A DNA stretch of 60,364 nucleotides from a virus, in the IMG/VR virus record IMGVR_UViG_3300043468_000417, positions 1 to 60,364 of that record, one strand, 5' to 3'. A program made the translations under genes and the position numbers. This document shows, one piece after another, positions 12,536 to 21,927 of this stretch. The first letter of the stretch is position 1; the number at the start of each line of letters is the position of its first letter. A model generated the notes under the pieces. It was not told the DNA's origin. It made no database searches and saw only the letters and a list, made by a program, of their open reading frames with translations.

Positions 12536-14085
12536 TGGGAGTAAGTAAACTAAATCCATCAGCAGGAGGAATTCCATACGGAGATACAGCAGGACGCCCT
12601 GCAAACCCAGGAACGGGAAGACTTTATTCAAATGGTGAAGAAAAGCGTTTAGAGCTTTACACATCTTCAGGATGGCAGAACATTGTTTCTGAAACTCCAG
12701 GAGTTGTTTCTGTATCAGGAAATTATCTTGAATCAACAGGCTCAGGCACAATAGAAATTACAGGTACAAATTTTACAACAGGAGCAATTGCTTCTGTTAT
12801 TGGAACAAACGGTGTTGAAGTAAATGCTAATTCAACTACTGTAAACTCAATAGTGTCAGTCACGGCGGTATTTTCAGGACTATCAAATGCTAATGAGCCT
12901 TACGATGTTAAGGTAACCAATACATCAAATCTATTTGGTTTGCTGACTGATGCTCTTTATGTTAATGCAAGCCCAGTTTGGGTAACTGCTTCAGGGTCTC
13001 TAGGTACATTTAATGAACAAGTTTCTGTATCTGTTTCTGCAACAGCAACGGATTCTGATTCTACAATTACCTATGCATTAGCTAGCGGATCTTCTTTACC
13101 TTCTGGAGTATCTTTAAATTCTTCAACAGGCGCAATTACTGGAACACTTCCAGATATTGCAACAAATACAACATACAGTTTTTCAATAAATGCCTCTGAT
13201 GGGCTAAACACAATACCAAGATCATTTAGCATACAATCTGTTGCTATGCCTGTTGCTGAAATCTTAGTCGTTGGCGGCGGTGGTTCTGGCGCTGTTGGAA
13301 ACGGTGGTTCTGGAGGAGGAGGTGCTGGAGGACTAGTTTACTCATCATCTTATGCACTACTGGGATCAGCACTAGTTACCATTGGAAATGGTGGAGCGTC
13401 TGTAAGCTCAGGCCAAACTGGACTTAATGGAGAGAATACTGTTTTTGGAAACATAACAGCATTTGGCGGAGGTGCTGGTAAGGGTTGGACTGGCGGCGGA
13501 GGAAATAGCGGTGGTTCTGGCGGAGGCGGAGGATCTGGTAGCGGTTCTTCTGCTGGAGGAGGTGCTTCAACACAAACAAGCCCATCAGGTGCAACGGGTT
13601 ATGGAAATAGCGGTGGAACTGGACACGCAAGCGGAGGCCCATATTCTGGCGGAGGCGGAGGTGGAGCTGGCGCAGTAGGACAAACTGTAACAGCAAATAC
13701 TTCTGTTGCTAATGGTGGCATTGGTCGTGCTTACAGCATTACTGGGACCTCAACATACTATGCAGGCGGAGGTGGATCTGGAACCGAAGAAGGCAATTAT
13801 ACTTCTAGCGGATTAGGAGGCTCTGGTGGGGGAGGCCGAGGTGGGTATTTAAATACTGTTGGTACTGCAGGAACTGCAAACACTGGTGGTGGTGGCGGAG
13901 GTGGCGGATATCCACTAGCTTATTACGCAAGTGGTGCGGGAGGTAGTGGTGTTGTAATTATTGCATATGCAGATACATTCCCTGCTATTACAACAATTCC
14001 TGGAACATTAACTTATACCCAACCAACACGTGCAGGGTATAGAGTTTATAGATTTACAGCAGGTTCAGGAACGGTAACATTCTAA
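12535..14085 (+). CDS. Glycine-rich adhesin 1 (IPT/Ig stalk)
   Basis: 516 aa. Residues 1-45 are the shared fibre module (AGRPANPGTGRLYSNG, LELYTSSGWQNI). About 50-150 resemble an IPT/TIG Ig domain (GTIEITGTNFTTGA) and about 155-240 a putative-Ig (He_PIG) domain (SLPSGVSLNSSTGAITGTLP). From about 245 the chain is glycine-rich (VVGGGGSG, GGSGGGGGSG, GGGGGGAGAVG), ending with GGSGVVIIAY and a cap YRFTAGSGTVTF. Polyglycine tips of this sort form receptor-binding lattices of polyglycine II helices in Salmonella phage S16 gp38; that role is inferred here. It is paralogous to the protein at 26678. Confidence 0.75.
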   Translation: MGVSKLNPSAGGIPYGDTAGRPANPGTGRLYSNGEEKRLELYTSSGWQNIVSETPGVVSVSGNYLESTGSGTIEITGTNFTTGAIASVIGTNGVEVNANSTTVNSIVSVTAVFSGLSNANEPYDVKVTNTSNLFGLLTDALYVNASPVWVTASGSLGTFNEQVSVSVSATATDSDSTITYALASGSSLPSGVSLNSSTGAITGTLPDIATNTTYSFSINASDGLNTIPRSFSIQSVAMPVAEILVVGGGGSGAVGNGGSGGGGAGGLVYSSSYALLGSALVTIGNGGASVSSGQTGLNGENTVFGNITAFGGGAGKGWTGGGGNSGGSGGGGGSGSGSSAGGGASTQTSPSGATGYGNSGGTGHASGGPYSGGGGGGAGAVGQTVTANTSVANGGIGRAYSITGTSTYYAGGGGSGTEEGNYTSSGLGGSGGGGRGGYLNTVGTAGTANTGGGGGGGGYPLAYYASGAGGSGVVIIAYADTFPAITTIPGTLTYTQPTRAGYRVYRFTAGSGTVTF

Positions 14086-14489
14086 TGGCTAAAACAGTTA
14101 AAATTTGGAACGGCACAGATTGGGTAGATCTTGGAGTAAAAGCTGCTCTTCCTCCTGATTATATAGATTCTACTGCTCTTAATTCCGCCCTTGCTTCATA
14201 TAAGCAAGAAGTAAATCTTACAGTATCATCTAACATAACATTAGTGGCGGGACGCAGATATTTTGTAGATACAACAGCTGCTAGAACATTAACACTTCCT
14301 GCAAGTCCAACACTTGGACAAGAAATTGTAGTTGTAGATGCATCTGGAACAGCTGGAACATATAACATTACAATTAATTCAAACAGTGGTAAAATTAACG
14401 GAACAGTACAAAACCTTACAATTGACGTAGATGGAGCAGGCGCTTCATTAATCTATACAGGATCTGCATATGGCTGGAGGGTAGGATAA
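14085..14489 (+). CDS. Small fibre protein with shared C-terminal beta domain
   Basis: 134 aa. Residues 1-25 read VKIWNGTDWVDLGV, a short fibre head. About 40-134 form a domain (VAGRRYFVDTTAARTLTLPA, DASGTAGTYNITINSNSGK, YTGSAYGWRVG) that occurs again at the C-termini of the proteins at 21972 and 26172. The repeated 'Y.GWR/KV' ending suggests a fibre tip or chaperone-like cap. It lies between two glycine-rich adhesins with overlapping start and stop codons. Confidence 0.65.
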   Translation: MAKTVKIWNGTDWVDLGVKAALPPDYIDSTALNSALASYKQEVNLTVSSNITLVAGRRYFVDTTAARTLTLPASPTLGQEIVVVDASGTAGTYNITINSNSGKINGTVQNLTIDVDGAGASLIYTGSAYGWRVG

Positions 14490-17071
14490 TGGCAATTAGT
14501 TTTTCTAGTTTATCTGGCGGTACATCATTTACAGTAGTCACATCTACAGGCGGATCTAAGACAGCCACTCTTGATAAGTCATACCCAGCAGGAACATATT
14601 TAATTGAGTCTAAAGCGTTAGATACAAACCTAGAAGTATATCTAGGAGCATCAGATGGCACCCCCGTAGGATCGGCGGTGGCAGGAGCAAAAACAGTTAC
14701 AGCTACTTCATCCTTCCTATATGTAACAACAGTAAATGCAGATGCCAATGATGCAGTTATATTTACATTAAAATCAGCAGCCTCCCTTGCAACTAAAACA
14801 GATGCAACATGGGCTCCTCCAACAATTACAGATATTACTCCAAGCGGGCTACCAAATGTAAATGACACAACAACTATTACAGGTACAAACTTTGCTTCAA
14901 ACGTAGAGGTTAAATTTAGAAAATCAGATGATTCAACATTAGTAACTCCTAAGACAACAGTTAGAGGATCTGCTACATCTATTATTGCAGGCCGTCCTGA
15001 TTCGTTTGGCCCAGGAGATGCTCCATATGACGTAATTGTCACAAATCCAACCACAACATTATCTGCATCATCGCTTAATGCGATTACATCAGGAGCTGTG
15101 CCAGTTTGGGTTACATCAACAACATTAAATGAGGCTACAATTGATACAGCATTTTCACAAACAATTTCTGCAACTGATGCAGATGGCTCATCAACAATTA
15201 CATATGCAATTGTATCTGGTGCATTTCAAACAGGATTATCATTAAATACATCAACAGGAGCAATTACTGGTACACCAACAGGTTCTGCAGGAAGTACAAC
15301 AGCTGTAATATCTGCAACAGATTCTGGTGGCAACGCAGTAAATAGAACATTTACACAAGTTATTAATCCAGCTAACTTAATTGTTGATCACCTTGTAGTT
15401 GCTGGCGGTGGCGGTGGCGGTGGTAAAAATACAGGTGGTGGCGGTGGTGCTGGAGGATACAGAACTTCTATTGGCGGAACTGCTTTAACCTTGAATTTTA
15501 ATACTGCATACACAGTGACAGTTGGTGCGGGCGGTACAGGTGGAACTTCAACAACTCAATCAAAAGGCGCCAATGGTTCTAATTCTGTATTTTCTACTAT
15601 TACTTCTTCAGGCGGCGGTGGTGGAGGTCAAGGTGTACCACCTAATGCACCTGATGCTGCCCTTAATGGACTTAATGGTGGCTCGGGTGGTGGTGGAGGT
15701 GGAACCGATTCGGGTGGTGGCGGTACTGGTGCTGCTGGTAACTCAGGTTCATACTCTCCCGTAGAAGGTTATGCTGGTGGTAACGGAAATAACGGCGCAA
15801 ATGGTGGAGGTGGCGGCGGTTCATCTGCCGCAGGTTCTAACGCAACAACAAGTGCTGGTGGTAATGGTGGAGCAGGAACTTCTAATTCAATTACAGGAAG
15901 TGCTGTTACCTACGCAGGTGGTGGAGGTGGTGGTGCCAATTCTACTGCTGGAACTGGTGGCTCAGGTGGTGGTGGTAATGGTGCCGCTGGTGGCTCTGGT
16001 GGAAATCCATCAACTCAACAGGCAGGTTCTGGTACTGCTAATAGAGGTGGAGGTGGTGGCGGTGCAGGAGGATTTGAAACACAACTTTCAGGTGGCGCAG
16101 GTGGTTCAGGAATTGTTGTATTGCGTTACGCATCAGCAACTCAAAAAGCTTCAGGCGGTAATGAAGTAACAACCGACGGTACTTATTGGTATCATACATT
16201 TACATCTTCAGGAGTTTTTAACACAACTACATCTTATGTTGCTAAAGCAACAGGTGGAACCGTAACAACTGATGGTGCCTATTGGTATCACGCATTTACT
16301 GGCTCAGGAACATTTGCTCCAACTACAAGCATTACATCTGATTATCTAATTGTCGGCGCTGGCGGCGGTGGCGGCGGATACTCAGGCGGTGGCGGTGCAG
16401 GAGGTTTCCGCACATTTACTTCTCAATCTTTAACTGCTCAGAATTACACAGTTACCGTTGGTGGTGGTGGATTAGGTTCAGCAATAAATTCTAAGCGTGG
16501 TATTAGTGGAACAAGTAGTAGTTTTAATGGTTCTACTTCAGGTGGTGGCGGAGGTGGCGGTTCTGGTGAATCGGGAGAAGGTAATGGCTCCGCTGGCGGT
16601 GCTACAAATGGTTCAGGCGGCGGTTCAGGTTATTTAGGTTCAGGTGGTGCAGGAAACGGCACAGGGGGTTCAGGTGGTAGCGGTATAAACTCTGATGGTT
16701 ATCCAAGCGGTGGCGGTGGTGGCGCCAATGGTAATGGAGGTAACGGTTCAGGTAGTGGTTCAAGTTCAGCTGGTGGTAACGGCGGCGCTGGTTTATCAAC
16801 CGCTATTTCAGGTGGTTCAACAACAGGACTAGGACAACTCTCAAGCGGCAGTTATTACTTTTCAGGCGGCGGTGGTGGTGGTTCAGGAAATCCTGGACCT
16901 GGAACTGCTGGAACTGCTGGACTTGGTGGCGGTGGAACAGGTGGAAGATTTGGTTCAACTGCTCCTACTAATGGTACTGCAAATACAGGCGGTGGCGCTG
17001 GCGGAGGTGGCGCAACAAACCCTGGTGCTAATGGCGGTTCAGGAATAGTAATCATTAGATACCCAGTATAA
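14489..17071 (+). CDS. Double glycine-rich adhesin (two Gly-rich domains)
   Basis: 860 aa, the largest adhesin. After an N-terminal beta domain (about 1-105), an IPT-like domain (TTTITGTNFASNVEVKFRKS) and a He_PIG-like domain (TGLSLNTSTGAITGTPTG) are followed by a first glycine-rich domain (about 300-540). Two near-identical hinge units follow (VTTDGTYWYHTFTSSG and VTTDGAYWYHAFTGSG), then a second glycine-rich domain (about 620-860) ending GGSGIVIIRYPV. The tandem architecture implies internal duplication. Glycine codons here are mostly GGT/GGC, whereas several neighbours use more GGA, so the tip may have a separate origin. Overlapping minus-strand frames rich in proline are shadows of the glycine codons. 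Confidence 0.78.
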   Translation: MAISFSSLSGGTSFTVVTSTGGSKTATLDKSYPAGTYLIESKALDTNLEVYLGASDGTPVGSAVAGAKTVTATSSFLYVTTVNADANDAVIFTLKSAASLATKTDATWAPPTITDITPSGLPNVNDTTTITGTNFASNVEVKFRKSDDSTLVTPKTTVRGSATSIIAGRPDSFGPGDAPYDVIVTNPTTTLSASSLNAITSGAVPVWVTSTTLNEATIDTAFSQTISATDADGSSTITYAIVSGAFQTGLSLNTSTGAITGTPTGSAGSTTAVISATDSGGNAVNRTFTQVINPANLIVDHLVVAGGGGGGGKNTGGGGGAGGYRTSIGGTALTLNFNTAYTVTVGAGGTGGTSTTQSKGANGSNSVFSTITSSGGGGGGQGVPPNAPDAALNGLNGGSGGGGGGTDSGGGGTGAAGNSGSYSPVEGYAGGNGNNGANGGGGGGSSAAGSNATTSAGGNGGAGTSNSITGSAVTYAGGGGGGANSTAGTGGSGGGGNGAAGGSGGNPSTQQAGSGTANRGGGGGGAGGFETQLSGGAGGSGIVVLRYASATQKASGGNEVTTDGTYWYHTFTSSGVFNTTTSYVAKATGGTVTTDGAYWYHAFTGSGTFAPTTSITSDYLIVGAGGGGGGYSGGGGAGGFRTFTSQSLTAQNYTVTVGGGGLGSAINSKRGISGTSSSFNGSTSGGGGGGGSGESGEGNGSAGGATNGSGGGSGYLGSGGAGNGTGGSGGSGINSDGYPSGGGGGANGNGGNGSGSGSSSAGGNGGAGLSTAISGGSTTGLGQLSSGSYYFSGGGGGGSGNPGPGTAGTAGLGGGGTGGRFGSTAPTNGTANTGGGAGGGGATNPGANGGSGIVIIRYPV

Positions 17072-17076
17072 AACAA

Positions 17077-17105
17077 TAGACTTATCATTTATTAAATGGT
17101 AAAAT
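17077..17105 (+). promoter_or_regulatory. Promoter inside the fibre array
   Basis: TAGACT (17077-17082), a 17-base spacer and TAAAAT (17100-17105) preceded by TGG (17097-17099) form an extended -10 promoter. The gene behind it has a good ribosome binding site (AAAGGAGAAAA). It restarts transcription within the long fibre region. Confidence 0.6.
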
Positions 17106-17138
17106 ATAAAGAAGCAAGACAACTAACAAAGGAGAAAA

Positions 17139-17519
17139 ATGGCACATTTCGCAGAAATCGACGAGAACAATATAGTTACTCGTGTTCTAGTAGTAAACGA
17201 CGCCGATGCAGCTGATGGACAGAATTTTCTGGCTAACACCTTGGATCTTGGCGGAACATGGATTCAAACCTCATACAACACTTCAGGTGGCGTACATGCA
17301 AATGGCGGGACCCCGCTAAGAAAGAATTATGCAGGAATCGGATATTCATACGACTCAGTTCGTGATGCATTTATCCCACCAAAGCCTTTCGCTTCATGGC
17401 TACTAAATGATGACACATGTCTTTGGGAAGCCCCAACACCAATGCCTGTTGAAGAAGGCAAGATGTTTAGATGGGTAGAAGAAGATTTAAACTGGCAAGA
17501 AGTAGTAATCGGAGAGTAA
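17139..17519 (+). CDS. Conserved virion-associated protein, cyanophage-type
   Basis: 126 aa (MAHFAEIDENNIVTRVLVVN...). The beginning, the LGGTWIQTSYNT segment, RKNYAGIGYSYDSVRDAFIP and the CLWEAPTPMP ending follow a protein that recurs in cyanophages and other aquatic phages near fibre genes; its function is unknown. The usual copies share all of these blocks, so assignment to the family is good. It has its own promoter and Shine-Dalgarno. Position among fibres suggests a structural or fibre-assembly role. Confidence 0.75.
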   Translation: MAHFAEIDENNIVTRVLVVNDADAADGQNFLANTLDLGGTWIQTSYNTSGGVHANGGTPLRKNYAGIGYSYDSVRDAFIPPKPFASWLLNDDTCLWEAPTPMPVEEGKMFRWVEEDLNWQEVVIGE

Positions 17520-17524
17520 CATAA

Positions 17525-19267
17525 TTGACAAGAGCTAGAGACGTTGCCAACGTACTCTCAACCGCCACTAGTTTAGCGACGGATACAGAGACTGCGGCAG
17601 CTATCTCTAGCCACAATTCTGCAACAACTTCAGTTCACGGTATTTCAGATACAGCAGGATTAGCAACACAAACTTATGTTCAAAATAACAAAGGAATAAA
17701 TAAAGGCAATACTGCCTCACGCCCTGCTTCTCCTGCAAATGGAGATTTATATTATAATACAGAAACATCTGTACTTGAAGTATATGATGGAGGATGGTGG
17801 ATTCCAAATACCGCTCCAGGAATTCCTACATCACCAGTTGCAACAAATCAACCTTCATCACGAGCATTTAATAACGGACAAGCCTCAGTAGCATTTACTC
17901 CCGCAACAAGCGGCGGAAAAGCAACATCATTTACAGTTACTTCAACACCAGGCTCATATACAAATACAGGTTCATCTAGTCCTATCGTAGTTACTGGTTT
18001 ACAATCAAACACAGCATATACTTACGCAGTTACAGCAACTGGACCACTTGGAACATCTTCTGCATCATCTGCGTCTAGCGCAGTAACTGCAACTACTGTT
18101 CCACAGGCTCCAACTATAGGTACGGCTACACCAGGAAATGGATCTGCAACAGTTGCTTATACAGCAGGTGCAACAGGTGGCTCAGAAGTTACCACATTTA
18201 CTGCAACATCAAGCCCAGGGGGATTGACAGGTACAGGATCGTCTCCGATCACAGTTTCAGGATTAACAAATGGAACTTCTTATACTTTTACAGTCACAGC
18301 AACAAACACTAATGGAACATCAGCAGCAAGCTCTGCAAGTAGTTCAGTTACACCAATATCTGCCATAGCTGTTAATTATTTAATTGTTGGTGGTGGAGGT
18401 TCGGGTTCTGTGGCTCCAGTTAATAACGGTGCAGCAGGTGGAGGTGCGGGTGGATATAGAACATCTGTTGCTGGAGGAGTAATATCTGCAGGATCATCTT
18501 TGTCTTTATCAGGTGGCACAACATATACAATAACTGTAGGTGGTGGTGGTGCTGGAGGAACAAAGAGTTCTAATGGTGGTGGTGGATCCGCTGGTTTTGG
18601 AAATAGTGGAACAAGCTCATCTATATCTGGTACTGGATTAACTACAATTACAGCAAATGGTGGCGGTGGTGGCGCACCACAAGGTGGTAATGGCTTATCA
18701 GGCGGTTCTGGCGGTGGTTCAAACCAAGGAAGCGCAGGAGGCAGTGGTAATACGCCATCCACAACACCAGCACAAGGAACTAATGGTGGAAACTCATCTG
18801 GTGACGGTGGCGGAGGCGGCGGAGGCGCAGCACAAGCAGGTAACGTTACTACTGCTCCATCTGGTGATAGTCCTGGAAGCGGTGGTAATGGAGATTACAA
18901 TAATTTAACTAATGCAACATCTACTGGTCAATTATCTGGAGGCAATTACTATGTAGCAGGCGGCGGTGGTGGTGCAGGATACGGTGGCAATTCTGGATAT
19001 GGCAATGGTGGTCTAGGCGGAGGCTCACAGGGACACGCAAGAGCAAGTTCTCCAACTGCAAATGGAGCTGAAAACACTGGTGGAGGCACTGGTGGCGCAG
19101 GAGGAACAACAGGCTCAGTAAATATTTCAGGTAATGGTGGTTCTGGTGTAGTAATACTAAGAACCTCAGATGCAGTTTCAACAGCATCTTCATATACTGG
19201 AACATTATTTACAACTGGTGGATTTAAATATTATAAATTTACAGGAACAGGGAGTATAACCTTCTAA
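17525..19267 (+). CDS. Glycine-rich adhesin 3 (FN3 stalk)
   Basis: 580 aa, with TTG as start behind GGAG at the end of the previous gene. Residues 1-80 hold the shared head (TRARDVANVLSTATS, TASRPASPANGDLYYNT). Two fibronectin type III-like domains (about 100-190 and 192-285, with TVSGLTNGTSYTFTVTATNT) form the stalk. The glycine-rich domain runs to about 530 and the cap is KYYKFTGTGSITF. Its head and stalk are paralogous to the protein at 24439. The last 25 bases, with the next ATG, are identical to those at the end of that gene. Confidence 0.77.
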   Translation: MTRARDVANVLSTATSLATDTETAAAISSHNSATTSVHGISDTAGLATQTYVQNNKGINKGNTASRPASPANGDLYYNTETSVLEVYDGGWWIPNTAPGIPTSPVATNQPSSRAFNNGQASVAFTPATSGGKATSFTVTSTPGSYTNTGSSSPIVVTGLQSNTAYTYAVTATGPLGTSSASSASSAVTATTVPQAPTIGTATPGNGSATVAYTAGATGGSEVTTFTATSSPGGLTGTGSSPITVSGLTNGTSYTFTVTATNTNGTSAASSASSSVTPISAIAVNYLIVGGGGSGSVAPVNNGAAGGGAGGYRTSVAGGVISAGSSLSLSGGTTYTITVGGGGAGGTKSSNGGGGSAGFGNSGTSSSISGTGLTTITANGGGGGAPQGGNGLSGGSGGGSNQGSAGGSGNTPSTTPAQGTNGGNSSGDGGGGGGGAAQAGNVTTAPSGDSPGSGGNGDYNNLTNATSTGQLSGGNYYVAGGGGGAGYGGNSGYGNGGLGGGSQGHARASSPTANGAENTGGGTGGAGGTTGSVNISGNGGSGVVILRTSDAVSTASSYTGTLFTTGGFKYYKFTGTGSITF

Positions 19268-19271
19268 TGGC
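19247..19271 (+). repeat. 25-base identical gene-junction repeat, copy 1
   Basis: The sequence from ACAGGGAGTATAAC through the stop and the next ATGGC is identical to 26152-26176. It crosses the boundary between two genes whose downstream genes differ, so it could serve as a recombination junction for exchanging fibre modules. Confidence 0.75.
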
Positions 19272-20991
19272 CAATAAAGATTTTAAGGTAAAAAATGGGT
19301 TAGATATCCAGACTCCCCTCCCTGTTTCTATGGGCGGAACTGGACAAACCTCTACTACTAATACCCTAAATTCTTTACTACCGTCCCAAGATGGAAACAA
19401 TAATAAAGTTCTAGCAACAGACGGAACTAATACAACCTGGGTGGCACAATCAGTTGCATATCAAAGAGGCGGAACAGCAAGTAGACCAGCATCTCCTACA
19501 GCAGGAGATCTTTATTATAATACTGATAACAACTACTTTGAAAGCTACACAGCAAATGGTTGGTTTCCAATTGCTGCCGCTCCTGGAATTCCTACATCTG
19601 TTGTAGCAACTAACCAGCCATCTGGCAGAGCATATAATAATGGAAAAATGTCTGTAGTATTTTCTACAGCAACAAATGCAGGAGCACCAAGTTCTTTTAT
19701 AGTTACCCCAACTCCTACTACATCTCCAACAACATTTACTGGATCTTCTAGTCCAATTGAAGTAACAGGGTTAGCTTCTAGCACACAATATACTTATACG
19801 GTTGTTGCAACTAGTCCATATGGCACATCATCTGCTTCATCTGCCTCAACAGGAGTAACTGCAACTACAGTGCCACAGGCACCAAGTATAAGCGCTACAG
19901 GTGGTAATGCACAAGCAACAATTACAATTACACCAGGTGCAACTGGTGGTTCAGAAATTACTGGATATTCAATTATTTCAAACCCAGTTACAACAACAGA
20001 AACCACTTCAAATACAACTTATACATTTACTGGTTTAACAAATGGAACATCTTATACATTTACAGCAACAGCAACAAATGCTAACGGAACATCAGCGGCA
20101 AGTTCTGCATCTAACTCAATTACACCAAACGTTACAGGTATTGGATATTTGTATGGAGGTAGCTCTGTATCAACAATAAATAGATTAAACTTTGCTACAG
20201 ATTCTTACTCTACTTTATCTGCTACTGCGCCAGCAGCAATCGGTTCAGGCGCTGGTAGTGCAAATTCTGGAGTTGCAGGATATGCTTATGGTGGCTATGA
20301 ATCAAATTGGACTGATAGAATAGCTAAACTTACATTTTCGGGAGAGACTGTATCAACAATATCGGCAACTATTGCTACTGCCGTGTATGGCAATGCATCT
20401 TTTTCAAATAATGGAACAGCGGGATTTACAGTAAATGGGCATCAAGGAAGTTCATTTTTAGATCAAGTAAATAAATTAAATTACTCAAATGACACTAGGT
20501 CGCTAGGCGGAACAATGGGACCACTATACTTAACAAGTGGAATATCTAATAAAGGATCCGCTGGGTATACAGTAGGTGGATATAGTTGGGGACTAGGTTT
20601 CCCGAATAGAGTTTATAAGTATACATTTTCCAACGATACTGGATCCTTATTGGGAACAACCTATGCGGTAGCTGCGTATAATATTGTTACTTGGGAAAAT
20701 GATGGAACTGCTGGTTATGCTGCTGGTGGTGGAGATATGATGCATACTGGTGTACACAAAATGCCATTCTCAACTGATACAATATCTAGCGCAGTAGCAT
20801 CATTAGCACAAGGAGGAGACTGGGGAGGCGGATTGTCAAGGAGGGGTAACGCTGGATACTATTGTTTAGGTAGAATTAATGTAAATACTACATCTAAGTT
20901 TTTATTTGCAACAGATACAAGAAGTGAAGTTGGTGGAACTTTAACTACTAGAAGTGGCATACTTTCAATGTCTAATAACGGAGTATTTTAA
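19267..20991 (+). CDS. Kelch-like propeller fibre protein (FN3 stalk)
   Basis: 574 aa. It starts with the FKVKNGL head and GGTGQTS, a YYNT module, and two FN3-like domains (TGLTNGTSYTFTATATNANG). From about 285 it switches from the glycine-rich tip of its paralogues to six repeats of about 45-50 aa, each with a GYxxGG-like start and a 'K..FS.DT.S' core (for example GYAYGGYESNW, GYTVGGYSWGLG, YTFSNDTGSLLG). This is the pattern of a kelch-type beta propeller. It is probably an alternative receptor-binding head mounted on the same stalk. Confidence 0.72.
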   Translation: MANKDFKVKNGLDIQTPLPVSMGGTGQTSTTNTLNSLLPSQDGNNNKVLATDGTNTTWVAQSVAYQRGGTASRPASPTAGDLYYNTDNNYFESYTANGWFPIAAAPGIPTSVVATNQPSGRAYNNGKMSVVFSTATNAGAPSSFIVTPTPTTSPTTFTGSSSPIEVTGLASSTQYTYTVVATSPYGTSSASSASTGVTATTVPQAPSISATGGNAQATITITPGATGGSEITGYSIISNPVTTTETTSNTTYTFTGLTNGTSYTFTATATNANGTSAASSASNSITPNVTGIGYLYGGSSVSTINRLNFATDSYSTLSATAPAAIGSGAGSANSGVAGYAYGGYESNWTDRIAKLTFSGETVSTISATIATAVYGNASFSNNGTAGFTVNGHQGSSFLDQVNKLNYSNDTRSLGGTMGPLYLTSGISNKGSAGYTVGGYSWGLGFPNRVYKYTFSNDTGSLLGTTYAVAAYNIVTWENDGTAGYAAGGGDMMHTGVHKMPFSTDTISSAVASLAQGGDWGGGLSRRGNAGYYCLGRINVNTTSKFLFATDTRSEVGGTLTTRSGILSMSNNGVF

Positions 20992-20997
20992 AATAAT

Positions 20998-21561
20998 ATG
21001 GATAATTTACCTTTACCAATAGAACCATCACACCCAATATATCTTGCATTAACAGAAATACAAAAGCCTAGGTCCAGATTTCAACTTGAAAAATTTGTAT
21101 TAGGCCAACACGATACTGTTGAACAGCAATATAAACAATGTCTAGTTGAAATTCAAGAACTAATTTATAACTTAAAAATTGTTAGTTTAAAATTAAAAAA
21201 ACAGCAAGTAGAAATAGATAGGCTAAAAGCATCAGAAGATGAAATTGATTTAATTGATTCTGAAATAAAAGAAATAGAAATGCACCAAACAAAACTTGTA
21301 ATGCTCGGCGCACAAAGAGAGTTGCAGGACTTAGTTGGTATTTGGGAGTCTTTTGAGCATAAGTATTCTTATGAAGAATTAGAAAGTTCTCAGTTAGAGT
21401 ACTGGGATAAAAGATTAAAGAGACAGTCAATATTAGAAAACATAGGCGGAAGTCAAGCACAGGCATCTCATTTAGAAGCTCTTAGACAAATAGGTATTAT
21501 TGAAATGGCTCCTAATGGAATAAAAGAAGTTGAATTAGAAGATCGTAAGGAGATATCGTGA
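20998..21561 (+). CDS. Coiled-coil protein in the fibre region
   Basis: 187 aa with long charged helices (about 45-110: LVEIQELIYNLKIVSLKLKK, QQVEIDRLKASEDEIDLIDS, EIKEIEMHQTKLVMLGAQRE). There is no fibre-type beta module. The end (HLEALRQIGIIEMAPNG) is helical. Similar coiled-coil proteins accompany fibre genes in aquatic phages and may act as chaperones or trimerisation partners; this is an inference. The start has only a weak GGAG 14 bases away. It is translationally coupled to the next gene, which begins inside its stop. Confidence 0.6.
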   Translation: MDNLPLPIEPSHPIYLALTEIQKPRSRFQLEKFVLGQHDTVEQQYKQCLVEIQELIYNLKIVSLKLKKQQVEIDRLKASEDEIDLIDSEIKEIEMHQTKLVMLGAQRELQDLVGIWESFEHKYSYEELESSQLEYWDKRLKRQSILENIGGSQAQASHLEALRQIGIIEMAPNGIKEVELEDRKEIS

Positions 21562-21863
21562 AATATTACACTTGGAAATTAGATTGGGCTACGCAAGAAG
21601 GAATAGGACCAACTGAAAAAATAAATACAGAAAATGTTCGAATTGAACCGCATTTTACTATAGGAGAGCCTTCAAATCCTAATTCTATAACTTATGGATA
21701 TTTATTAGAAGGTTTAATTAACTTAGATGAATTAAGTAAATGGTCTGTAACAGAAATAACAATTGATGAAATGTTGGCTGCTGCTAAAACATTAAAAGAT
21801 GAGTCATACATTGAAAATGGGTTTATTATATTCCCTCCAATGCCAGCATTACAGGCTGAATAG
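21558..21863 (+). CDS. 101-aa hypothetical protein (GTG start)
   Basis: The GTG overlaps the preceding TGA (GTGA) and follows AAGGAGATATC, which fixes the start. The protein (MKYYTWKLDWATQEGIGPTE...) is a small mixed alpha/beta protein with an acidic segment (ITIDEMLAAAKTLKDESYIE). The conserved-looking ENGFIIFPPMP ending is proline-rich. It is not recognised; co-translation with the coiled-coil gene suggests they act together. Confidence 0.6.
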   Translation: MKYYTWKLDWATQEGIGPTEKINTENVRIEPHFTIGEPSNPNSITYGYLLEGLINLDELSKWSVTEITIDEMLAAAKTLKDESYIENGFIIFPPMPALQAE

Positions 21864-21927
21864 TATATCTAAATATGCAGGCCACCGACCTCAATATAAA
21901 AGGGAAAACTCCTAAATAATAAAACGG

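Noticed and set aside
16855-17088. Proline-rich minus-strand proteins opposite the glycine-rich genes (also at 25437 and 18376)
   Set aside because: They are shadows: the complements of GGN codons read as CCN. No promoter or ribosome binding site supports them.
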